Program-made: the position numbers and the translations under genes
The notes under the pieces: model-generated
What the model was told of the DNA's origin: nothing
Database searches by the model: none
What the model saw: only the letters and a program-made list of their open reading frames with translations
Assembly (NCBI GenBank): GCA_013365325.1
Contig: JABVXV010000237.1
Span: forward strand, 1 to 64,000
Direction: 5' to 3'
Source of the DNA: Dipetalonema caudispina
Taxonomy: Eukaryota > Nematoda > Chromadorea > Rhabditida > Onchocercidae
DNA length: 64,000 bases
In this document: in pieces, positions 50,891 through 63,767 of the stretch
Layout: each line of letters opens with the position of its first letter
How positions within the stretch are numbered: the stretch's first letter is position 1

Positions 50891-51011
50891 TCGATCATCA
50901 AACTTAATGAAATTATGGACTAAGATATTATTTATATGTAGATGCATCTATAATATCTTCCTTAAACGTGATTGAAAGATCCTAGTTAAGTTTAAAATAT
51001 CTGATGATCGA
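50891..51011. repeat. Imperfect 120-bp inverted repeat
   Basis: Nested complementary blocks occur in order: TCGATCATCA (50891) with TGATGATCGA (51002), AAACTTAA with TTAAGTTT, and AAGATATTA with TAATATCTT, closing on the palindrome AGATGCATCT. Arms are interrupted by unpaired stretches. It could be a decayed foldback/MITE or a structured RNA. No open frame. Confidence 0.4.
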
Positions 51012-52472
51012 AAAGTGATTTAAAGTATCTTCATACATATTTGGAAGAATAAAAGATAGATGGAAGTATTTCAGTGAATTGAAATGGAATAGCTTCCAAA
51101 AAAAAAAAGAAAAAAAAAAAAAAATATTAGGAAAGAAAAGAGAACGATTCTTTCAGGGATTACATAATAATTATCGGAATAATCAGCAAAAGCAAGGAAT
51201 GATAAGCTCAGGTGGAAGAATTCCGTTCTCAAAATAATACAACAATACAAATGTATGTAAACAATAATCAATCAATAAATATATAGACAATTTGATGAGA
51301 TTCATCGATCACTATAAAGAATACAATTCATTTCAAATTGAAGTTTAAATTAATTTCAAAAACTTATTGACAAAGATAACATAATTAAAAATAATGATAA
51401 TGACAAGGCGATGAATCAACACCAAAAAGGCTTTTTTTTTTTTAAAGATTTTGAAATATCTTCACTTTTGCCACGTTCATTTTTTGAAATCACATTATTT
51501 AGGAAAAAACATCACCAAAGTATAAGTATTAAAAGATTTTATAAATCTGAAAATACTGGAAGTAAAATATTTGCGCAATACAACTGGACATATATACATA
51601 TCGCACATATATCATCGGCACGTGATGGGAATCAATAGTGAACCAATGTGACATTACCAAATCAGCATTGCTTTTTTTTCATTCTTGTTTAGAAAGAATT
51701 TTGGTGACAATTATGCAATAACTAGAATGAATTAAAGCAGTGATCAAGCGATCTGAATTACCATATAATAGATCCCAGCACATCCCGCTCAACCCATCCT
51801 TTTTTCTCCTTCCTCAATTTTAATCATCTTTTCAGCAATGGAAACTAATCTACTAATCTATAGCTTGGATAAAAAAAAAAAAAAAAAGAACTATATCTTA
51901 TAAGGATTAAACAAAATAAATCCAAAATATAATCATAAAACAATTCGGAAATTACAAGTTAAATCTATCTACCTATAAACGTAAGAAATCTATCTATAAA
52001 TTATCCTAAATTAATCCAGAAAAACTCAGATCTCTCATCAATTGCACGAATAAAAAATAAACCAGTGGAAGAAAAGAAAGTGAGAGGAAGGGGAAAATGG
52101 AGAGACTGGGCGATTGCGAGATCACGGATAACAATAAAAATATAAATTAGCCAAACAAACAATACATATAAAAAGTACTGTGCGGACAAATTTCATCTAT
52201 AATTTTGAAGTCCTTAATTGATAAAAAAAAATATCAAAATAATAAATAGTTTTCAGCCAGCATGCAGTAAAACAATATTTATTATTTCAGTATTTTTGAT
52301 CGAAACTGTCTTTACTCGCAGTTTTATGACAACATTAAGTAATTATGTCCGCACTAATTTTCTTGAAAAGGAATGTATTACCACCCATGAGACTCCAAAG
52401 AATTATAAATCAAATAGAGGAAGGAAAACAAAATGTAACGTAATCAGCCAAAGAAAAAACAGCACATTTAAT

Positions 52473-55400
52473 TTATACAATATGAGCACTTGCGGATCGA
52501 GCATGACTATTTGGGACTAGCCGTGGTACACCCGATGAGTTACCATTACCGGTTCGTGGTGGCGCTATCAGTAGCATTGTACTGCACTGAATGGAAAAGT
52601 ATGATTTGAATTGATATTAAAAAATTTTTTCAATCCAAAAAATTAAATTGACATAAATTGAAGAAGAAAACAATAACAGAAATTGTTTTCTAGCAAAAGA
52701 CTAAAAAAATTCATTCGAAAAAACTAACTGAAAATGTTATAAGAAACTTAAATATGGTTAATTTGTGATGAGACACCTACATTTTCAGATCCAATAGTAG
52801 CGGTATTACTGTCATCTGAACAGTTACGTCGATGTGCTTGCGATTCTTGTACTGTCCGTTGTGTCCGTCGATGTAGCGGCGGCGGAGGAGATAAACGATG
52901 ACTTCCATCCAACGGTTCAATCTGGAAACGTATGAACATTTCGAAAAAAGTGTTGTTTCTCCGTAAACAGATTTTGTCCTACATCATTCCAACAATAATT
53001 TTCGAAATTTAAATTGAATTATGAGAAATAATTACCATAAATTTATCTCCTGATAGTCCAAAATTTCAAATTAATTGAAAGATGAAATGTTCTGAACTGA
53101 AATTGGAGCAATGATCCCTAGTTTCATTCATTTAATGAATACTGAACTAAATCAATGAAAGGTCTTTCATTCCATAATAACTAACCTCACATGGTGGTCC
53201 AATAAGTGACAGTAAAACTGGTAGCAGAGCAAGACCATTGATAATACCAATAAAAATCAATGCTGACATTACTACGAAAAAATATTTTACAACAAATTCG
53301 AATTCCGAAAAAGCAAGCATGATAATCCCAAGCAGTGTCGAAAAAGCACCATGAATAACAGGAACAAAAACACGATCGATACACGATGCCATTCGATCAT
53401 TCCGGGTACCAAGTGATGTCAAAAATGCCAATACAACATGTGCTGTAAATTCCACTCCTAAAAAAATATTCCGCTACATTTAATTCAAACTAAAGTTGAA
53501 CCAAATTTCAGTTCATTCAGCCTATTTCTGAACTAAAATTTACTCTGAATTAATATTAGATATTTCATTAATGTATATGAAAACATAAAACGTAAAAATT
53601 AAGGAAGACACACCAATACCAACGGCAGTGATGACTGTTACAGCTGAGATAGGATTCAATTTGATACCAGCCAAACCGAGGAAACCGGTGAGTTCAACAG
53701 TCATTAACAACAAAATTATCAAAATGATGCCTGAAATGTTCGTTATGGCATACATTTAAATCAGTACAATAACAGAAACAAAGGTTTTTTTTTTTTTTTT
53801 TAATTCTGCAAAAGATTTGAATATGTAATGGGATTTGGAAAAAATATGCAAAGAAACTTAGGTAAATCACGAAGAATGAAAATTTGCTAACCAGCAGCCC
53901 ACGGATTGCATATAATAATAGAGATCACACAAAATACAGCAAATGCTATTACACAAATAGCTTGGAAAAGATTCGTGCTCAAATGTAAATATTGCTCCCA
54001 AAATGTGAATGCAACACCGGTTGGGAAATTTGGCAGACCATCAGCACTAAATTCATCACAAATCGTACGAATCTCCTGAAAAAGTCCATTTTTGACCTAA
54101 TATGATTTAGTCATACTAATTAAACATAAGTTGTATAATTTCGAAAAAAATTTTAATTAATCCAATTGTTATAACAAATGTGTTCTATGCAAAAGCTTTC
54201 GACAGAGGTTTGAAGAAGAGAAAAAATGAAGAGATGGATGAAGCCTTAAAAATTAAAAAGGCGAGAAAAATGGCTAACTTTAACCATTTCGATGATAACT
54301 GGCGTACTCGATAGATTTGTTAGATAAAAGGGTATTTGGCTGTACTCGAATGGACTTGCTGGAGGTACCAAGCGAGCTGTTTCATCTTTGATCGTCCATT
54401 CCGGTGGTGAAGGGACGAATGAAGCTAGTGATACATGATACATCATTTTATCGGAATTATACCAAGCTGTTAAATAGTTATAAAAACTTTCCATATTAAT
54501 CGTTCCACTTTCATCTACAAAACGTACTCTTCCAATCTGCAAGCACAAAACAATGAGCTGTTTTGAAAATATCATAAAATTTTTGCATTAATAATCCGTC
54601 CATCTTTTAGATCTTTAAAAATGCTATCTACAATCTAACCAATAGGTATCTTTAACAGGTATATGAAACGCATGATAAGCCTCCTTTAAAAAGTAGAAGT
54701 AATGGTTTATTTCACATAAAATTCATAGATAATTAGAAATGGTACTTACACGGCCAGTACAGTTATACGTATATCCATAGCTACATGCCAATCGATAAGC
54801 AATATTAACATCAGTTGGCAATTTCTGGGTTTCACCCATAAAATCAGTTTTTTCACCCACAACTGTACCAGTTGACGAATCAATCTTTAATGAAATAATT
54901 TTCATCCATTTATTTGACCAACAACAATAAATAAATTTTATAAACGGCACATTCAAAAATCGAATACGAAATCTCAAAGTCTCGAAAACTTACCAAACCA
55001 TCAGCTATTGCCTGGTCTAACTTCTGCTGCAAATTTCTCAGCCAAATCCTTAACAATGATAACCAATATTTCTCGCTTGGTTCCTTCTCCTTATTTTTCA
55101 TGACAAAAGGAGAACTGCCTACAACAAAAGGACAAAAAAATGAAATGAATATACAGGATGCTTTATAACATTCAAACTATGCTCCATCAAAACGTTAAAA
55201 CTGTACTCATGATCTGGATAAGAAAGAAAAAACTTTAATTCACGTGGAATGGCGAATATGGATGAAAGTTGGAATGCAAAATACTCCAGCACCTTCCTGG
55301 ATACCTTCCATAATAACTTATTTGGAGATTTCATTGAATTCAGCTCTCTTTCAGAAGGATGTGGAAACAATTAGATCACACAATCAAAGTCAATCTTTAA

Positions 55401-58400
55401 ACTTTAAAAAACATGAATAATTTACCAATGCTTAAACGATAGTTGTCGATTTTATGCTGATTTTTCGCATAATCAATGCCCGGCCCACGTAATACAGCAA
55501 ACATTGGATAAAAGCTGAAGTAACGATCTCGAACTTTCAGGAAAGCAGCCGGCGCTGTCTGATCGGGTAACACATCACTCATTTCAAGACCAAATGTAGT
55601 ATTGCGTAATCCAAATAATCCAGCAAGTAACAAACATAAACAAGTCAAGACGACAAATATCTGAAACAACAAAACCTTGAAAAAATGTACAAAAGCTAGA
55701 ACACCAAAAATAGCAACGCTTATATAAATTAATAACTGCGGTTATAACTTCAATTCTGCATCAAACTCAGTAATTCAAAATCTTCATATTCACCAAACTT
55801 CCCGAGAAGCACAATTCATGTTTCAACTTTTTAATTTAGCTTAGTAAAATATCGAAACAAAATGCACATATAATAAGCAACGGTTCGTATCATTCTATAA
55901 TGCATTGCTTATTCCATATACAAACTACAATCAAATCAAAAATGAAATCCTGCGGAAAATATTTCACACTATTAATAATACCTACTTTAACTATTCTCTT
56001 TTTTAGGAACGGTATGTAATAATGCCGTAGGAAAGCATGGAGAGTCCAAGGTTTTACGATATCATCCTCCATGTCATCACCACGGTCGTTAGGAGAGTAC
56101 AGATTATGATATGAAGGCACTGTTCCACCAACTGTCAATTTTTCCTGCAATTTTTGCGCGGATAAACAGAATCATATCAGTATAAATTGCTAGTGTTTTA
56201 GGTATTGATACATCAATACATATGAAATAATCTATGAATATAACAAATATTCTTTTCCTTCGTTTAACTCCTCGAACAGTCCAGAACAACTTGTTTGACA
56301 TGCTTTGATAATTAGTATCTAATTCAATGGAGCACGCTCCGTCATGTGGTAAACCTATTCGTCTGTAATTCGTTATTTAAACGCTTATTTATTAGGAATT
56401 ATAATGTAAATAGTTTAAAAAACTTCCAAATATTTTGAGATATTAATACTGACTTGAATATGTGGTTTGACACCGATATCAACCATATAACTACTTTCTC
56501 TTGCGAATGATTCCTTTATCACCGAACAGCAACAAACGTCTCGACGATAACTTTTGCGACGATATAAATCAATCGATATAATTGCTGGGAAAATCGTAAG
56601 CACAGCAATAAGATTAAATGTCAGAAGAATAGAAGACTGAAATGAATTTAAATTTGAAGTTGAAATGTTAAAGAATTACGCAAAAAACATGCTTTTTACA
56701 AAAAAGATGTACAACTAGAGCATATTATCTCTACCAAAATACTTGGGAGAATTAATCCACATACGAACATCTTAGTCTAGAATGGTAGACTTTACTTATT
56801 TTCTGATATTTTCTTATCAAATCTTAGCCGGTCCAAATTTTAAGACCTAGTCTTACTTGTAAGACTGTTTTCTATGCGGGAATAAAACTTGATGAATTAC
56901 AAAAACTCGGACCTGTGCACAAAATGCACGTAATGCAGGAATTGGCAGCAAAGTTCCGGTAAAAAACGAAAGGATATTATTGATCGATGTCATCATAACA
57001 CTCATACCGGTTTCTTTCATTAACATACCGACTTCATCCTTCTTCACATTTTCCATTACACTGTGATAATTATGCAATAACAGGAAGATATTATCTACGC
57101 CAATACCAAGCGTTAGAAATGGCACTATCTGAAAATAATCCACCAAAATTTAGATCAGTATTCTAGGTGAAAACGAGATTCGTTAAATAGAATCGTCAAT
57201 GAAACTATCAGCGGAAGTCTGAATTGTCAATCAAATTCTAATATTATCGGTGAAATTTCTTAATTAATGATGAGATTCGTAAATTATGCTCAAATCATAG
57301 TATATAACTGTGAAAATTTTTGGGTGGCAATAAGTAACACCACTTAAATTCGTCTCAAATGTTAACAACAGTATCCTGAGCTCATTTCGCAATCATAAAT
57401 TTTAACATTCATTACTGCTGTTGTAAATAAGTGTAGACTTCAAGGTTTGAAATCACGACTGGAAAAAATCTGACCTGAGTAGTAGCAGCATTGAATTCGA
57501 TACTTAACCATGTTGCAAGGCCCAAACCAGCAATCGATGCAAAGGTAACTGTTAAGACACCAGCAAAAGCCAAACCTATGCATGAATCAACAGCTAGCAT
57601 GCATCCATGACATTTCATTTGAGCTTGCAATGCATAGATCAACATCAGAAAGTATCTAAAACAACTAATTAGTCAAACAAAATATAAGACTGGTGAAAAT
57701 TAGTTGATCAATTAATCACAAAAATAAAATATGTGGCAATTGATTCATAGAGCAAAAACATTTTCTTTAATTTCCTTTCCGCATAACTGTTGAAATTGAA
57801 AAATGATCTATGGGACAGTTCGATAGCTAAGGATGAAGTTATATTTTCTTCCGAAAGCTAATGTTGGGTTGATTTCAAATAAAATCACTCCATGCAATAA
57901 GTGATTAAGGAATCTAATCGTTTATTTTAGTTTTTCTATATTCAGTGATTTTAGGGTAGTTGAAAAAATTGTCAGTATCGAAAATTTCTTCAAATTTTGT
58001 AATTCTTAAAAATCATTTCATTCCACTCTCATTTACCAAGGAAGCTATTGGCTGCTAATTACAGTGAGATGATTCTTTTTCAGAAGGATCGACATGCTAA
58101 CAAGAAATTATTCCTAAAATAATTTCAGTAAGAGAAATTTACCCAATAAAAATGATGCTGTAATTGAATTTGCAAAATTGTTCTAACATATCGGCCACTG
58201 ATGTTGATGCTAATGGATGTATACGACGATGGACAATTTTTAAATGATTTTTTTGATCAACGATAAAGTTCCATTGGTGATTGTACAAATTCTTCGTAAA
58301 GTTACGTTGCCATGTTTTGATCACATTTTCCGCCACAGTTACATTCCATTGCATTAGATTTAAATTTGGTTTTGAATAAATTCTATTACTATCCTGTGAA

Positions 58401-61400
58401 ATGAAATAATCAGATGAGTGTACGCAGAAAAAATTATGACATCGTCTACCAAGCAGGGTTTATACACTGCAACAGATTCATCTCTATGACGATATCTACT
58501 TATTTTTATAAATCTTGAAAAGCAAACTATGGTTGTTTTCCGAAAATAGTACAATGACGTTTAATTACAGGAAGTTTTTTAAATTCGCAGCAATTTTTAA
58601 TCACAATACTCGAATTTTTCATGATTTTTAAAGTCGACTTTTTGTCTTGCCAACAACAAAATATACCTTGAAACGATTGTATATATCAGTAGGCGATGCA
58701 ACTAAAAACACGCTTTGCAATGCTTCCGCACTTTCAATCGTACCATTCTTTAACTGAACACCACCAATAATCAAATCCTGTGGCCATGACATGACATCTT
58801 TCGCAAAACTACGACAACCACCAGTCATTACTTCACCGTAATTTGGAACTACAGGCATTTCATGCTGAAAAACTTCATTACGGTGAAAAGCCGAATGATT
58901 ATAGGATCAACTGATAAATCAATATCAGGCACATATCAGTAGTTATACAGCGTGATAGTATACTAGGCACAATAACATAAGAGTTTGTTCAGCTATCAAA
59001 CCAGTTTATTAAATCTCTCATTAAACAAAGGCTATCCATGGAAAAAATTCTCATAAGAAGAAAAATACAAATCTACTATAAGATTTCATTTTAAATTAAA
59101 TGAAGCCATACCAATTTAAGAAACTCATGCCATTTATCCGTATTATTCCGCAGCCATTCAGAAAAAGGTCGTGCATATTTTGCGCAAAGTTCAGCTGAAA
59201 TTTTTACTAGTTTTTTTTTCTAAGTATCGAAAAAATGAATTTCATGTCAGTATAAAAGCTATGGCACAACTTCATCAAGCTCGAATCGACGCATGCTTAA
59301 ATATAGACGAATCAAAGACAGAAAACAAAGACCAATTGAAAAAAAAGGAAATAAAGAATCCTTATAAAGTTATCACGCAGAATCTAATCACTAGATAGCT
59401 TGAATTTCCACTGGACAAGTTGGCACTATTGTGCAGAGAGCAAAAGAAAGTGGTCATTTATTTAGACACATCTAAGGAAATCGGAGAGAGGAAAGCCGAC
59501 ATAGTGAGGATTCCAAAAACAACAGTCTATTCTAGGATGACTAGGAAGTGTAGTAGATTCGATGGATACATCACTATAATGTAACTAATTTTGGCTATTA
59601 CAAAATAATTTTAATGAATTAAAATGAACTAAAAAAACCCGAGATAATGACCATTAATTATCACTTCTGGCAACAACAACAACATATGGGTGAAAGCCAT
59701 AGAAAAGCAAGATGGAAATTTAAATTCCTCATAAAAATAAAACAAAAAAGAAAGATGACGGATAGCATGCCATTCAACTAAAGATACACACACATACACA
59801 AACTTATGCAGCCTAGCCTTCTCACCATTTAAATTAAATTCTTTTTCTTCAACATCGTCATACAGGAAATCACTGTCATCCTCATGAGCGACTGAACCTG
59901 AAGTTTGGGCTGACTTTTCCTTGTGGCAACATTGTCTGCTAACTTTTCGCTTAGATTTAATTGACTAATTTCACTAGTAGACCGAAAAAAGATATGTTTT
60001 TGAAAAAAAAACCATGATTTGGGTGAATATCTGCTTTCAATTTCAGATAAAAATTATCGAAGGAGACATTCACTATCGCTACCGAAAACACTAGTATATC
60101 TGTGCAGTGCTTACGTTAATCTAATTTTGCTTAGTATTTCCCCTAAAAAGTTATTTCGTTGAATTAGTCCTAATTCGTAACGGATTGAAAATTAGTTTGT
60201 GGGGAAATAAAGCCTTCTACTTATTAACTTATAAAATCTCATGCAATACTTCATTCACCCCTAGCTTTCCCTAACTTCCTTTACATATGTAAGTCTAAAG
60301 AATCTGTATTTCTGAAGGAAAGCCGTCAGCTATGTCCACTGAAAATAGACGTTATTAGAAAAAGACCTGCATCAATTTAAACATCATCGAATTAAGATAC
60401 TACCTAATTTTGATATGTCCTGAAGGGATATGGAATAAACCTTATTTTCAATCACAATTAAATTACCAACCTCTCTCTTTTGTGATCCTTGAAGACACAA
60501 TTTTTGGATTTAGTGCAGTTACTATAGACCGATCTGACGACCCAGTAGATTCTGCTTCCGTTAGAACCTCAGAAGTTTTAATTTGTTCGTTGTCTGTGCT
60601 GTTTTCAATAAGCTTTGGATTGAAATTAGCGATTTCAGGTTCCGTTTCATTTGCTTTGATATTTTGACTTTTACTAAAGGAAAGCTCAGACCGATTTGTA
60701 TCATTCGACACTCCGTCTACGCTTAAATAATTATCAATCGACTTTTTCAGGTCTCTCTTTCGCCCTGGAAATTGATTTTATTATATAAAGACTTTTAATA
60801 TAGCATTTTCCTACCAAAATCCTAACTTTTTAATGGATTTTAAAGTAATGCAATTCTGGAATGACTTTTTTTAACCTAGGGCTGCTGGAAAATCCTCAGA
60901 AAACCAAATTGTACTTCGAATCTTTGCCAGTTAGCATGAAAATGACTCAAGCATTTCTATTGTTTATTCCTTTAAGCAATACATTAGTGTATTGAACCAA
61001 CTTTTGCCAAAGAAACCGAAAAGACTGTATTCATCTTCTTGATTCTTCCTTCCTTCCTCACGATGAAGATATTCTGGATCAACCGGTACTTCAAAACCAT
61101 GTATCTCAGCATATTCCAAAAACCTAGGAATCAGGTCACAAAAAGGAAAGTGGTTTGGTGATCCAGTTGGACAATCCGGATTGAGTGGATCGATGCACCA
61201 TCGATCAAGATAACCTCTACCTATATTAGCCTGAAATTAGAAATAATGATCCAACTTCCTAGCTATCTTACAGCTCAATTTTTGGCAAGCCTTATAACAA
61301 ATGGAAAAGTTGATTCAAATTCGACGATGAAAGATTTTTTGTCTCTCCAGTATCTGAAGATGAAACAAAATATAAAATTGATTCTTAGTATCTCAAATTA

Positions 61401-63767
61401 TAACACACAACGTTTACTCGATGGAAAAAACTGTTGAAATTCAAGTCTGACTGTGGAAAGCTATAATTTGAGGGTGTTATAATTTGAGATACCAAGAATC
61501 ATTTTATGAACCGACTAGTTTCCAATTTGGCAAAACAAAAGTTTACTCGACGGAAAAAGCTGTTGAAATTATCCAAGTCTAAAACTTCAGTCAATTCATC
61601 CAGAAGTGCTTGTGGATCGATGTTCGACCAAGACAAAGTGTCCACATTTGGTAGTGATGTCAAAAATTCTTTCCCAAAACCAAGCGAACTGAAATACCAA
61701 TGAAATAATTTTTGCAATTCCTTTTTGCATTCTAACCAAATTAAAAACGAATTATATTTTGACCAAATTATATCGAAAAATTTCTATTAGCTTATTGAAT
61801 ATTAGCTATTTTTACCTGCTTTCAATACTGGGATGTGGACCGATCGCTTTTGATCCCTCCCAAAAGCAATCAATCGGTGTAATCCAAATGCATGGTATTA
61901 TCCTATCGATAAGTGGTAAAAACTGAGCAGCAAATGAGTTGAGAAGTTTCGGTGACGGTGGTTTGAAGCACAGATCCGCAAGGGTCCAATTTCTGGAAGA
62001 AAATAAATGTAACCAATTAAAAAACTAATGCAAATTAAATGAACGGGCAATTGTACATGTCAGTTATACACAAAAATAATACAACTTTGACTCATTTCGT
62101 ATTGCAAAACGCTACAGAGTACGTTCTGAATACATTGAAGCTCTTTTTAGTACTCAAAATGACTGCTAAGATATATAATAAAAAAACAAAAAAAAGTAGA
62201 ATGCTCAATTTGAAAAATTATAGAGTTCTGATTTTGGAATTCGGAAGATTTTTACAAAATTATAAAAGAAACAAGTGAGTAAATTAATACAGCAACGTAA
62301 AACGAAAACATCAAACATACTCGCCGGCAACGTTCACTTCATACTTCGCAATCTGTTCCAAAATTGTGACGTGCTCTAGCAGACCTTCTTGAGTAAGTAT
62401 ATTATCACCTTCAACTACAGGAGTCTGTATCACAACCTGAGAATTAATACCTTTGCATGTTAGGAAACAAAAATTCCTGAAATAGATTCCAACCATATCG
62501 TCTTCTTCCTTCTTCACTCTTTTCTTCCCCTTCTCAACACAACTCGATTTCTGATCATTCTTTTTGATTAATTAATAAACAGCGCAGTACAAGAAGTGGC
62601 TTACCAATTTGTCGTTTACTTGTGTATTTGTTAATTAACTAAAGAGACGAGAGAAAAACGAAAGTGAAATCGTGATGATAGATGATACCTGATAAGCTCC
62701 ACCAAAACCTGTTTCGCCATGTGCTTTGTTGAAACTCAAGTTCTCTATTCTTGAAAGAAAATTAAGCTCTTCTTCTAATCGGCCACCACCTGGGCGATAG
62801 AAAAAGTCTTCTTTGAAATGAAATATCGAATAATTGATAACATACATCGACTTTTGCAAATTAAAAACATTAGGAATTTCAAGATTTTCATCACTGTACA
62901 ACCAATCTTTCGAAAAAGTAAATGAAAATCAATATATTGATATATTCTGAAAATTTCAAATGAAGGATTTATATTTCGAAATAATAAGAAGCATTCTCTC
63001 CAACTATATCAATTGGAATCAATTTTGTTTCTCGACGCAAAGTTCTCCCCACTGAATGTCTCACTACTCCTATGTGGAAGAAAAGAAAATGAATTATTAT
63101 AGTTTACCAAGTAATAATTATTATTAATAATAAATGAGTGTTAAATTGAAAATAAATTTCATAAATTCTTTTGGTAACTTAATTGGGCAAACAATTTTTT
63201 CACTCACTTATTTACCTGATTTCAATAATCACCGTCAAAAAAGTTACACATTTCTGGTTCAAGCAAAACTTACGTGCCACCCATAACTTGACGATGTCCG
63301 TTTCAATGCGAACATACTGTAAACCATAGCAACAGAAACTGAAGAACATTACAACGGTGAATATAACGAGACATGCATGATGATGTACAAATGTTCCCAG
63401 GGCAAACAGTGCTTTTTGGATTAAACTTCTCGAATATAAAGCTGCCCGATTGCCACGAGCTTTACCCTGAAAAATCTTATAGTTTTAATTTAAGCGATAA
63501 AGTGCCAAGTAAGTGTGATGTTTTGTTTCTTGACCAATATCCGCATTTGAATTTTCGAAAGTGCTTTACAAAAAAAAAAAAAAAAGTTGATGGGAGTATT
63601 CATAGGAACTACAACCTATACAGATATAGAATAAAAATTATTCTAACTCGTTTAATTTGTTGCAAAGCCATATCCGCATCACACCATGATGGTCGTTCAC
63701 TGAATTCACGTTTCCATCGATCCGAAAATTCATGTGAATTCGATTTGCCAACCAAGAACCGATCCAT
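52473..63767 (-). CDS. ptc: Patched homologue (sterol-sensing RND-type membrane protein)
   Basis: Twenty-five minus-strand exons, 1441 aa: 63767-63648, 63466-63274, 62789-62689, 62436-62321, 61992-61816, 61688-61547, 61230-61017, 60764-60467, 59938-59826, 59194-59112, 58864-58667, 58393-58143, 57655-57475, 57128-56913, 56636-56454, 56144-55986, 55660-55426, 55118-54994, 54884-54750, 54536-54279, 54075-53892, 53730-53614, 53457-53186, 52921-52781 and 52586-52473. Diagnostic stretches: PSWCDADMALQQI..GKARGNR before TM1; sterol-sensing domain from about residue 670 with TM4 LGIGVDNIFLLLHNY; EMSDVLPDQTAPAAFL in the second loop; TM10 VGIGVEFTAHVVLAFL. GxxxD and GxxxE are the proton-relay residues of this family. 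The tail has a Pro-rich run. Nematode PTC-1/PTC-3 act in sterol/lipid transport, cytokinesis and cuticle formation; which paralogue this is cannot be decided here. The junction of exons 8/9 in loop 1 is uncertain. The start ATG is 3 nt after an acceptor (TTTCTAG), suggesting trans-splicing. Confidence 0.95.
59401..59585 (+). pseudogene. Possible decayed transposase helix-turn-helix fragment
   Basis: In a Patched intron, plus strand, two adjacent frames read GQVGTIVQRAKESGHLFRHI and then, after a frameshift, SKEIGERKADIVRIPKTTVY. The pattern of a helix followed by IPKTTVYSRM resembles the N-terminal HTH of Tc1/mariner- or pogo-like transposases. It is short and broken, with no terminal repeats identified, so this is a weak resemblance. 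Confidence 0.2.
61372..61506. repeat. Foldback element in Patched intron 6 enclosing an exon-fragment copy
   Basis: Left arm 61372-61406 and right arm 61474-61506 are reverse complements with one substitution and one 1-nt indel over about 35 bp. The 67-nt centre contains a copy (61411-61447) of the last part of Patched exon 6 together with its donor (original 61541-61580). The right arm ends about 40 nt from exon 6. Confidence 0.8.
61418..61450 (-). other. Candidate 33-nt duplicated mini-exon of Patched
   Basis: Inside the foldback, the minus strand reads acceptor TTTCCACAG, then 33 nt encoding SDLNFNSFFHR, then donor CGA|gtaaac. Exon 6 ends ..LDLDNFNSFFRR with the same donor. Both flanking exons are phase 0, so the mini-exon could be included without shifting the frame, adding 11 residues to extracellular loop 1. 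Whether it is spliced in is unknown. Confidence 0.45.
62969..63069 (-). other. Candidate alternative terminal (poison) exon of Patched
   Basis: After an acceptor (TTCCACATAG) a frame in phase with exon 2 (phase 1) runs 33 codons to TAA, with peptide VVRHSVGRTLRRETKLIPID in it. Its use would truncate the protein just after TM1. It is more coding-like than nearby intron sequence, but there is no homology to Patched. Confidence 0.25.

Larger units (their letters stand above)
49755..52472. other. Convergent spacer between the TTR-like and Patched genes
   Basis: AT-rich 2.7 kb receiving transcripts from both sides. It contains AAT repeats (about 50350-50422), a perfect hairpin with AATAAA on both strands, and an imperfect inverted repeat at 50891-51011. 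Open frames here (for example 51411-51638 and 52218-52520, plus strand) have no splice or family support. Confidence 0.5.

Noticed and set aside
52218..52520. Plus-strand 100-codon frame overlapping the Patched last exon
   Set aside because: It is antisense to a phase-consistent Patched exon and has no family resemblance.
60410..60667. Plus-strand frame opposite Patched exon 8
   Set aside because: Antisense shadow of a minus-strand exon that joins exon 7 in phase.
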